DNA from: an uncultured Roseburia sp.
Lineage (GTDB): Bacteria; Bacillota; Clostridia; Lachnospirales; Lachnospiraceae
Direction: 5' to 3'
DNA: 6,293 nucleotides
Assembly (NCBI GenBank): GCA_934307185.1
Contig: CAKRCJ010000139.1
Span: 1-6,293 of the forward strand
This document shows, one piece after another, positions 1-5,483 of this stretch. A model generated the notes under the pieces. The model saw only the letters and a program-made list of their open reading frames with translations, was not told the origin of the DNA and ran no database searches. Made by a program: the position numbers and the translations under genes. Each line of letters opens with the position of its first letter. Position 1 is the stretch's first letter.

Positions 1-41
1 AAACAATAGAATGTACGCTCTGCGAATGTTTTATTGACATG

Positions 42-79
42 AAAAAAGGGAATGCTGCATTTGCAGCAGTCCCTTTTTT
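42..79 (-). terminator. Bidirectional intrinsic terminator after the SGNH hydrolase gene
   Basis: An A-tract with GGGA (42-51) pairs with TCCC and a T-tract (70-79), and TGCTGC (53-58) pairs with GCAGCA (63-68). The loop is four bases and a single A/G mismatch (52/69) interrupts a 16-pair stem. Each strand gives a stem followed by at least six T residues, so it can stop transcription in both directions. On the minus strand it begins 8 bases past the hydrolase stop codon. On the plus strand it would also end any gene lying left of the window; the first 40 bases show no recognisable coding sequence. Confidence 0.93.
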
Positions 80-87
80 GACATTTT

Positions 88-1275
88 TTAAACAAGTCCA
101 TCGATGCGGAGCTTATCGTATGCACAGCCTGCCATGGCTTTGTAAGCGGAAGCACTTGGGTGAAGGTGGTCACCACTGTCAAAGCCTTCACGGAAGGCAG
201 AAGGATTATCTTTTCCACGGAGTGCAACATCAAAGTCGATAAAGCTGTCAATTTCTTTTGTCTGTCGAATCCAGGCATTTACTTCATTGCGCAAATCATC
301 CCGGAATGTGGCATAGGTACGCCAGCCAAAAATTGGAAGAAGCGTTCCCATGTAAACTTTATAATCTAATTTCTTTGCCTGTTCAATATACCATTTATAT
401 CCGTCAATAAGCTCGTTTGCCGTTGGAAGGTCACTCATCGGACGAAACGGATTTGTTTCTACGCCAACTGGATGAATAATATCGTTAATTCCCTGTTGGA
501 TAATAATTGCTTTTGCACCACAGGCAGGGGCTTCGTGAAGAAAACGTTTTTTTCCCTTCAAACCATAGGAGTCATATGTAATACAATGATACTCCCGCAG
601 AACACGGGAACCGCTTGTTGCACGACGGATAAAAGCAGTGTGGTTAGCTGCATCCTGTCTTGCGAGAAGTGTTAAATAATCCGGCCATGCCTGTGCAGTG
701 ATGGAGTCTCCATAACAGAGAACGGCGTCATTTGTATCTGCTGTTAAAATGTCGATGTTGCTCAAAAAATAAAACCAGTTTGTCGTTTTGCTTGTATCCA
801 TTGGAAGGGATGCCGTATGCGTCTGGTCTCCAAGCGAGAAAAAACCCTTGGAAAGTGGTCCGGTAATCATAACTGCCGACTGCATTAATGTAAAATCCGA
901 AAAATAAATGCTGATACATAAAGTACTTCCTTTTTTGACGGAAAAGGGAACCGGGTCACTGACGACAGTCTGGTGTGCGCCGATAGAGACCGAATTTTTT
1001 CCATCGAATGTAATGCTACAAGTGCTTTTGGCAGTAACATCACAGGAGAGTGGAGCTTTTTCTGTCAGGGAAAATGCAGCGACAGAAATTGTAGCACCTG
1101 AGATAACGACAGGCTCACTGCCACAGTAATTGTCGAAGGTAAACCGCAGTGCTTCCCCGGAAAAAGGAAGATAAACAGGGTAACGCAGTGTAATATCTTT
1201 TGCATAGGATTGTGGATGATGTTCGGCAATGGAGACGGCATTTCCCCATGAGGATATCCAGGTTGTATTTGTCAT
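88..1275 (-). CDS. SGNH/GDSL hydrolase, XynE-like esterase (cytoplasmic)
   Basis: This 395-residue protein is a predicted serine esterase of the SGNH superfamily. The catalytic blocks are in order: GDS with the nucleophile Ser191 (block I), a Ser-Gly-Ser turn at 221-223 (block II), GIND with Asn264 (block III), and DHLH with Asp369 and His372 as the rest of the triad (block V). Residues 1 to about 175 form an N-terminal region with TLR (29-31), LRFTFDN (43-49) and SDPV (106-109), a pattern I associate with XynE-like acylhydrolases of rumen bacteria, where it precedes the hydrolase domain. There is no signal peptide or membrane helix, so it should act in the cytoplasm, perhaps removing acyl groups from imported oligosaccharides; the substrate is inferred, not shown. 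The start is supported by AAGGA seven bases upstream. It is transcribed away from all other genes here and appears monocistronic, ending at a strong terminator. The fold and family are secure, the substrate is not. Confidence 0.93.
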   Translation of the reverse strand: MTNTTWISSWGNAVSIAEHHPQSYAKDITLRYPVYLPFSGEALRFTFDNYCGSEPVVISGATISVAAFSLTEKAPLSCDVTAKSTCSITFDGKNSVSIGAHQTVVSDPVPFSVKKGSTLCISIYFSDFTLMQSAVMITGPLSKGFFSLGDQTHTASLPMDTSKTTNWFYFLSNIDILTADTNDAVLCYGDSITAQAWPDYLTLLARQDAANHTAFIRRATSGSRVLREYHCITYDSYGLKGKKRFLHEAPACGAKAIIIQQGINDIIHPVGVETNPFRPMSDLPTANELIDGYKWYIEQAKKLDYKVYMGTLLPIFGWRTYATFRDDLRNEVNAWIRQTKEIDSFIDFDVALRGKDNPSAFREGFDSGDHLHPSASAYKAMAGCAYDKLRIDGLV

Positions 1276-1313
1276 AAGCTTGTCCTTCTTTTTGAATAAA
1301 TTATTTAAAACAC

Positions 1314-1319
1314 ATTATA
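1314..1319 (-). promoter_or_regulatory. Candidate -10 element for the hydrolase gene
   Basis: A perfect TATAAT lies on the minus strand 38 bases upstream of the hydrolase start codon. The hexamer 17 bases further upstream (minus-strand TAGCAA, 1337-1342) matches the -35 consensus poorly, at 3 of 6 positions. A TTGTAG at 1340-1345 is better but sits 20 bases away. The location in a divergent intergenic region, with no other gene upstream, makes a promoter here necessary. The exact -35 is uncertain. Confidence 0.5.
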
Positions 1320-1349
1320 TAGGAAAATAAAGAATATTGCTACAATTAC

Positions 1350-1378
1350 TTGTCCTTTTGGTGTGAAATTGATATAAT
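1350..1378 (+). promoter_or_regulatory. Extended -10 sigma-A promoter for the membrane-protein gene
   Basis: TTGTCC (1350-1355, 4 of 6 matches to the -35 consensus) is followed after exactly 17 bases by a perfect TATAAT (1373-1378). The -10 is preceded by TG and one base (1370-1372), the extended -10 motif. The predicted transcript starts near 1385, leaving a leader of about 25 bases that contains GGAGG at 1398-1402. This is the best promoter in the window. It probably drives the gene at 1410 and, if the hairpin at 1858 is leaky, the downstream genes. Confidence 0.85.
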
Positions 1379-1409
1379 ATAAAAGTCGTACACTTTTGGA
1401 GGAAAGTGT

Positions 1410-1853
1410 ATGCTTTGTGAAAAAAGGAAAAGAGGGTTTTATAATATGGGAGATTCAGATACAAAGCAGGAAGCACCTGTGGTAGGAGATTTTAAAAGAG
1501 GAACAGATAAAAGGAAAAAGCAAAAGTTCAGGCATACAAAAAAGAATGGAGTTTCGTCTTTTTGTGTAGATAATAAGCAGGCTTTGATTTTATTTGCAGC
1601 TATTATAGTAATGCTGGCGGTTATTCTCGCAAGTATACTGATGTTAAAAATGCCGGTAGTTCCTGTATGCCTTTTAGTTGTGCTGGAGGCTTTACTGGCT
1701 GTATGTTTACAGCAGGTGCCAATCTGGCTGCACGGACTGGTGGCAATTGTACAGATTGTGACAGGAGCATTGTGCGCAAAACTCATATTTGCAATATTAT
1801 GTGCCGTCGTTTATGTTGTGGCGATTTTGGCATTACAATTTTTCAGAAGCTGA
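1410..1853 (+). CDS. Small four-helix membrane protein of unknown function
   Basis: I do not recognise this 147-residue protein. The first 57 residues are hydrophilic and strongly basic, with clusters KRKR (5-8), KRKKQK (34-39) and HTKK (42-45), and should lie in the cytoplasm. They are followed by four closely packed hydrophobic segments at about 58-79, 82-101, 105-123 and 124-145, separated by very short turns. The protein ends three residues after the last segment. No catalytic or metal-binding motif is visible. The first ATG is preferred because GGAGG lies seven bases upstream. A second in-frame ATG at 1446 (Met13) is preceded by AGAGGG and cannot be excluded. It is the first gene of the plus-strand run and sits 84 bases ahead of a glycosyltransferase, so a role linked to envelope glycosylation is possible but only by position. 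That it is a real gene is supported by the strong promoter, ribosome binding site and coherent helix pattern. Confidence 0.8.
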   Translation: MLCEKRKRGFYNMGDSDTKQEAPVVGDFKRGTDKRKKQKFRHTKKNGVSSFCVDNKQALILFAAIIVMLAVILASILMLKMPVVPVCLLVVLEALLAVCLQQVPIWLHGLVAIVQIVTGALCAKLIFAILCAVVYVVAILALQFFRS

Positions 1854-1857
1854 CAGG

Positions 1858-1899
1858 AAGCTGCCGCAGGGAAGAGAACATTCTTTGGCGGCAGCTTTT
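1858..1899 (+). terminator. GC-rich hairpin after the membrane-protein gene, possible leaky terminator
   Basis: AAGCTGCCGC (1858-1867) pairs perfectly with GCGGCAGCTT (1888-1897), and a short inner stem AAGA/TCTT (1872-1875, 1882-1885) extends it. It starts four bases after the stop codon. The following T-run is only TTTTG, which is short for an intrinsic terminator, so partial read-through into the glycosyltransferase gene is plausible. I found no convincing promoter between this hairpin and the next start, which also argues for read-through. It may instead be a processing or mRNA-stabilising stem. Confidence 0.6.
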
Positions 1900-1937
1900 G
1901 TTGAATGCTGATATTATTAATACTTGGAGGAAATTAG

Positions 1938-3110
1938 ATGATGCAGCAGAGGGAAAAAATTGTTGTGTTTAGTTCCAGGGAGATTTGCTATAATTCCAGC
2001 AGTTTTTTTGCCAACCAGATGGCGGATGCTTTCGAAAAAGAAGGCTTCGAGGTATCTGTCTGCGAATTTACAAAAGATGATGATTTAGATGCGATTTTAA
2101 CACCTCTTTATGGAAAAAAGTACAGGTTGCTGCTCGATTTTAATTCGTCAATGAACCGTATGGTGGAAGAGGATGGAACACATGTTCTGGATTTGATTGA
2201 CGGACCATTCTATGATTATATTTTAGACCATCCGTTATTTCATTATAACTGCCTGAACGAGAACTTAAATAATCTGAATGCAATCTTCGTGGATGAAGCA
2301 CAGGAGGCGTATGCAAAACGTTATTATCCAAATGTGAAAAAGACACTGACAATGCCGCTTGGTGCAACAGAAGCGGTGGCGGCAGGGGCGAAGAGGAAGC
2401 AGCGGGAAGTTCTTTTTATGGGAACCTTTGACAGTCCGGATATCATTTATGAAATGGTAGAAGCATCGCCGGAGCCTTTACAGTCTTATATGAAGAAGTT
2501 AATTGATATGAGATTAGGCAATCCGGTGTTACCAATGGAAGACGCTTTTAAACAGCTTTTGGGTGAAATGGGAATGGAACTTTCAGACAAAGATTTTGCT
2601 TTGTATATGAATGCAATGTATCCGGTGGATGTATTTATCCGTGACTATTTCCGAAAAGCAGCTATTGATGAACTGACAAAGAATAAAATTCCGGTAAGGC
2701 TCATTGGAGATGGCTGGCAGAAGTATAAGAGTATGAATGAGGATTGCGTAACCAGAGAGTCCCCGGTTGTATTCGGTCTGTCCTTTGAAAAAATAGCGCA
2801 GGCGAATGTGTTACTGAATGTATCCCCGTTTTTTAACCATGGCGCGCATGACCGTATTTTTGCAGGAATGGCAAATCATTGTGTGGTTTTAACCGATAAA
2901 AATCCGTATCTGGAAAAGCATTTTACGGATGGAGAAGAGCTTTGCATGTATTCGCTCTCAAAGTTATCTACATTATCTGACCGCGCGGCAGAGTTGTTAG
3001 AGCAGCCGGATTTATGCAGAGAAATCCAGGATGTGGCATACTGCAAATTCCGGGAAAAATATACCTGGCAGAAAAAGGCACAACAGCTTTTATCTTGCAC
3101 TTCTGTGTAA
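1938..3110 (+). CDS. CgeB-like family 1-type glycosyltransferase
   Basis: The 390-residue product resembles the CgeB-like glycosyltransferases with a C-terminal Glyco_trans_1_2-type domain (GT-B fold). Residues 1 to about 150 form the N-terminal Rossmann-like half, opening with a beta strand KIVVF (7-11) and containing a DHPLFHY segment (97-103) typical of this family. A new beta strand at EVLFMG (157-162) begins the C-terminal half, which carries IGDGW (256-260), an LLNVSP strand (292-297) and a GAHDRIFAGMA region (302-312). That region corresponds to the nucleotide-sugar binding segment, followed by VVLTD (316-320) and a final helical tail. It has no signal peptide or membrane helix, so it is cytoplasmic or peripheral. 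Donor sugar and acceptor are unknown; relatives act in spore coat or surface-protein modification. GGAGG seven bases ahead of ATG 1938 supports this start, although an adjacent ATG at 1941 is also in reach. The gap to queH is 59 bases with no terminator. Confidence 0.82.
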   Translation: MMQQREKIVVFSSREICYNSSSFFANQMADAFEKEGFEVSVCEFTKDDDLDAILTPLYGKKYRLLLDFNSSMNRMVEEDGTHVLDLIDGPFYDYILDHPLFHYNCLNENLNNLNAIFVDEAQEAYAKRYYPNVKKTLTMPLGATEAVAAGAKRKQREVLFMGTFDSPDIIYEMVEASPEPLQSYMKKLIDMRLGNPVLPMEDAFKQLLGEMGMELSDKDFALYMNAMYPVDVFIRDYFRKAAIDELTKNKIPVRLIGDGWQKYKSMNEDCVTRESPVVFGLSFEKIAQANVLLNVSPFFNHGAHDRIFAGMANHCVVLTDKNPYLEKHFTDGEELCMYSLSKLSTLSDRAAELLEQPDLCREIQDVAYCKFREKYTWQKKAQQLLSCTSV

Positions 3111-3169
3111 AATCGAGTAAAATGTATAAATATGTAAAGAAATGATTAAATATTCAAAAAGAGAAAGCG

Positions 3170-3823
3170 ATGAACCAACAGAAAATTAACTATCAAAAAG
3201 TATTGGAAAAAACGATTGAGCAGAACCGGAAAGAAGGAAAAGTTCCGACGTTGTTGTTACATAGCTGCTGTGCACCGTGCAGTTCTTACTGCCTGGAATA
3301 TTTATCGCAGTATTTTAAAATTACGGTGTTTTATTATAATCCCAATATTTATCCGGGAGAGGAATATTATAAGCGCGTGGAGGAGCAGAAAAAGTTTATT
3401 TCCCTGCTTTTGGCACAATATCCCATTTCTTTTGAAGAGGGAGCTTATGACACCGCACGGTTTTACGCGATGGCGAAAGGGTTAGAGGACTGTCCGGAGG
3501 GTGGAGAACGGTGTTTCCGGTGCTATGAGCTGCGGCTTCGGGAAGCGGCGGAGCTGGCAAAAAAGAGGAACATGGATTATTTTACGACAACGCTTTCCAT
3601 CAGCCCGTTAAAAAATGCAGAAAAACTAAATGAAATCGGGGATGCGCTCGCAAAGGAATATGACATTCGTTACTTAAATTCTGATTTTAAAAAGAAAAAC
3701 GGATACAAACGTTCGGTAGAACTGTCGGAGCAGTATGGCATGTACAGACAGTATTACTGCGGCTGTGTTTTTTCCAAAAAACAACGGGATGAAGAGATTG
3801 CTGCAAAAGAAAGTACAGAATAA
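3170..3823 (+). CDS. queH: Epoxyqueuosine reductase QueH
   Basis: QueH reduces epoxyqueuosine to queuosine in the wobble position (34) of tRNAs for Asp, Asn, His and Tyr, the last step of queuosine synthesis, and is the non-cobalamin alternative to QueG. The 217-residue sequence shows the family hallmarks: HSCCAPC with the adjacent pair Cys33-Cys34 plus Cys37, then CFRC with Cys115 and Cys118. Adjacent cysteines together with a CxxC are the known ligands and redox cysteines around the iron-sulfur site. A C-terminal YYCGC (Cys197, Cys199) is also common in the family (formerly DUF208). Length is normal. The ribosome binding site is weak (AAAGAGAAAG, just upstream), unlike the GGAGG of its neighbours, so translation may be modest or helped by upstream ribosomes. 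The gene follows the glycosyltransferase by 59 bases and precedes argH by 36, which suggests cotranscription by position rather than a shared pathway. Confidence 0.95.
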   Translation: MNQQKINYQKVLEKTIEQNRKEGKVPTLLLHSCCAPCSSYCLEYLSQYFKITVFYYNPNIYPGEEYYKRVEEQKKFISLLLAQYPISFEEGAYDTARFYAMAKGLEDCPEGGERCFRCYELRLREAAELAKKRNMDYFTTTLSISPLKNAEKLNEIGDALAKEYDIRYLNSDFKKKNGYKRSVELSEQYGMYRQYYCGCVFSKKQRDEEIAAKESTE

Positions 3824-3828
3824 GAAAA

Positions 3829-3840
3829 TTACAAATGTAA
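3829..3840. repeat. Short inverted repeat between queH and argH
   Basis: TTACA (3829-3833) and TGTAA (3836-3840) form a perfect inverted repeat around an AA spacer, ending just before the argH ribosome binding site. It could be a protein binding site, but it is short and AT-rich enough to arise by chance. It does not resemble the ArgR box I know of (a longer TGAAT-type palindrome). Confidence 0.25.
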
Positions 3841-3859
3841 AATAAAGGAGGATTTCATT

Positions 3860-5263
3860 ATGGCACAGTTATGGGGCGGACGCTTCACAAAAGAGACAGA
3901 CCAGTTAGTCTACAATTTTAATGCGTCCATTACATTCGACCAGAAGTTTTATAAACAGGACATTGAGGGCAGCATTGCACATGTGACAATGCTTGCAAAA
4001 CAGGGCATTTTAACAGAGCAGGAAAAAGACGATATTATCCGGACATTAAAGGAAATTCTTTCCGAGGTGGAGAGCGGAAAACTAGAAATTACTTCTGAAT
4101 ACGAAGACATTCACAGCTTTGTGGAGGCGAATTTAATTGACCGCCTTGGTGACACCGGTAAAAAGCTGCATACAGGCAGAAGCAGAAATGACCAGGTAGC
4201 GCTTGATATGAGATTATATACAAGGGATGAAGTATTACATACAGACGGACTCTTAAAAGAATTATTAGAGACTATTCTTAAAATTATGGAAGAAAATACA
4301 GAAACCATTATGCCGGGCTTTACCCATTTACAGAAGGCACAGCCGATTACGCTTGCGCATCATATGGGCGCGTACTTTGAAATGTTTAAAAGAGACCGCC
4401 TGAGACTGCATGATATTTATGAGCGGATGAATTACTGTCCGCTTGGTTCCGGGGCACTTGCAGGAACGACTTATCCGTTAGACAGGGAATATACGGCGGA
4501 ACTTCTCGGCTTTTACGGACCGACCTTAAACAGCATGGATGGAGTTTCCGACCGGGATTATCTGATTGAATATTTATCTGCCTGCGCTGCCATTATGATG
4601 CATTTGAGCCGCTTTTCCGAGGAAATCATTATCTGGAACTCCAACGAATACCAGTTCGTTGAAATTGATGATGCCTACAGTACCGGAAGCAGCATTATGC
4701 CGCAGAAGAAAAACCCGGATATTGCAGAGCTTGTCCGTGGAAAAACGGGCCGTGTGTACGGCGCATTAATGTCTCTGCTTACAACTATGAAGGGAATACC
4801 GCTTGCCTACAATAAAGACATGCAGGAGGACAAAGAGCTTTCTTTTGATGCGATGGATACGGTAAAAGGCTGCATTGCATTATTTGCCGGTATGCTTGCA
4901 ACTATGAAGTTTAATAAGCAGAGAATGCGCGCTTCTGCAAACAATGGTTTTACCAATGCAACCGATGCGGCAGATTATCTTGTAAAACATGGGGTTCCGT
5001 TCAGGGATGCACATGGAATTATTGGAAAAATCGTCCTTTACTGTATCGAGAAAGGCATTGCCATTGATGATATGAGTTTAGAAGAGTTAAAGGCAATCTG
5101 TCCGGTTTTCGAGGAGGATATCTATAAGGAAATTTCCATGGAAACCTGTGTAAATAACAGACTTACCATCGGTGCGCCCGGAAAAGAAGCAATGGAAAAA
5201 GTAATTGCACAGGAAAAGGAATATCTTTCCAAAGACTGGAAATCAGACGCTTTCACACGGTAA
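3860..5263 (+). CDS. argH: Argininosuccinate lyase
   Basis: ArgH cleaves argininosuccinate to arginine and fumarate, the last step of arginine synthesis, as a cytoplasmic homotetramer of the fumarase/aspartase superfamily. The 467-residue length is typical. Diagnostic segments are WGGRF near the N terminus (5-9), HTGRSRNDQ (104-112, substrate binding), THLQKAQP with His156 as the conserved active-site histidine, and the family signature [11 protein letters not shown] (276-286), whose loop serines 277/278 include the catalytic acid or base. The C-terminal segment [11 protein letters not shown] differs from the commoner GG(T/S)A version but is within family variation. AAAGGAGG at 3844-3851, eight bases before the ATG, is the strongest ribosome binding site in the window. 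No argG is present in the window. argH lies behind queH and upstream of asd, so it may be separated from other arginine genes here, which only wider sequence can show. Confidence 0.98.
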   Translation: MAQLWGGRFTKETDQLVYNFNASITFDQKFYKQDIEGSIAHVTMLAKQGILTEQEKDDIIRTLKEILSEVESGKLEITSEYEDIHSFVEANLIDRLGDTGKKLHTGRSRNDQVALDMRLYTRDEVLHTDGLLKELLETILKIMEENTETIMPGFTHLQKAQPITLAHHMGAYFEMFKRDRLRLHDIYERMNYCPLGSGALAGTTYPLDREYTAELLGFYGPTLNSMDGVSDRDYLIEYLSACAAIMMHLSRFSEEIIIWNSNEYQFVEIDDAYSTGSSIMPQKKNPDIAELVRGKTGRVYGALMSLLTTMKGIPLAYNKDMQEDKELSFDAMDTVKGCIALFAGMLATMKFNKQRMRASANNGFTNATDAADYLVKHGVPFRDAHGIIGKIVLYCIEKGIAIDDMSLEELKAICPVFEEDIYKEISMETCVNNRLTIGAPGKEAMEKVIAQEKEYLSKDWKSDAFTR

Positions 5264-5268
5264 AACGT

Positions 5269-5315
5269 TATTATGAAAAATGCACAAAGAATGGCAGAAA
5301 ATAATACTTTTTTTT
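5269..5315 (+). terminator. Weak T-tract terminator after argH
   Basis: A run of eight T (5308-5315) follows an AT-only stem in which TATTAT (5269-5274) pairs with ATAATA (5301-5306), with an inner TGC/GCA pairing. The stem is weak, with a large loop, so termination may be partial. The octa-T tract and the position 5 bases past the argH stop make this the likeliest end of the argH transcript. Confidence 0.4.
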
Positions 5316-5327
5316 ACAAATCCACCA

Positions 5328-5356
5328 TTGCATTTTCCTGGAAAATAGCATAATAT
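5328..5356 (+). promoter_or_regulatory. Candidate promoter for asd
   Basis: TTGCAT (5328-5333) and TAATAT (5351-5356) are separated by exactly 17 bases. The -35 matches 3 of 6 and the -10 matches 4 of 6 consensus positions, so each element is imperfect although the spacing is ideal. A transcript would start near 5363 and carry a leader of about 120 bases before asd. An independent promoter is plausible because of the likely terminator just upstream. Confidence 0.5.
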
Positions 5357-5373
5357 ATCTACTATAGCGACAG

Positions 5374-5478
5374 ATGTACGCGAGAAACGGACAGAAAACG
5401 GCGGCAGCAAACGGAAAATCAGGAATGCCGGAGCTGTGCTGGTCTGATTTTGTTATGGAAAAAATACGAGGAGATTAG
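5374..5478 (+). other. Possible 34-codon leader ORF overlapping the asd ribosome binding site
   Basis: An ATG at 5374 opens a 34-codon frame (MYARNG... to ...EKIRGD) that ends at a TAG (5476-5478), five bases before the asd ATG. The last codons cover the asd AGGAG (5469-5473), and the frame runs through the stem-loop at 5415-5451. An in-frame stop lies immediately upstream (5365-5367). No Shine-Dalgarno sequence precedes it, and the codons are not enriched in Lys, Thr, Met or Asp as a classical attenuator peptide would be. The arrangement is suggestive of translational coupling, but a chance frame is more likely. Confidence 0.2.
5415..5451 (+). promoter_or_regulatory. Stem-loop in the asd leader, possible attenuator
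   Basis: AAAATCAG (5415-5422) pairs perfectly with CTGATTTT (5444-5451), with a further G/T pair inside. The enclosed loop can form a small inner pairing between CC (5428-5429) and GG (5441-5442), or AGC/GCT. It ends in TTTTGTTATG, a short T-tract, 17 bases before the asd ribosome binding site. It looks like an intrinsic terminator or attenuator in the leader. A competing pairing of GCAGC (5404-5408) with GCTGT (5433-5437) would disturb only its inner part. I see neither a T-box consensus nor the lysine riboswitch core. Confidence 0.4.
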
Positions 5479-5483
5479 GTACA

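Noticed and set aside
39..242. Plus-strand 67-codon ORF starting in the left terminator
   Set aside because: It begins inside the terminator hairpin and then runs antisense to the SGNH hydrolase, with no ribosome binding site.
1439..1786. Minus-strand 115-codon ORF opposite the membrane protein
   Set aside because: It is antisense to a gene with a strong promoter and ribosome binding site, and its apparent Ser/Thr-rich sequence is the mirror of hydrophobic codons.
1667..1972. Plus-strand 101-codon ORF bridging the membrane protein and glycosyltransferase genes
   Set aside because: It lies in another frame of the membrane-protein gene, passes through the hairpin at 1858, overlaps the well-supported glycosyltransferase start and has a cysteine-rich, low-plausibility composition.
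3095..3130. Possible promoter upstream of queH (TTGCAC at 3095, TATAAA at 3125)
   Set aside because: The spacing is 24 bases, too long for a sigma-A promoter, and no better -35 lies at 16-18 bases.
5273..5353. 26-codon ORF directly after argH (ATG 5273, TAA 5351)
   Set aside because: It has no ribosome binding site, runs through the poly-T terminator tract and overlaps the predicted asd promoter.
5357..5483. Lysine riboswitch or T-box in front of asd
   Set aside because: Both are known regulators of amino acid genes, but the leader is short and I see neither the T-box AGGGTGG-type motif nor the conserved lysine riboswitch core.
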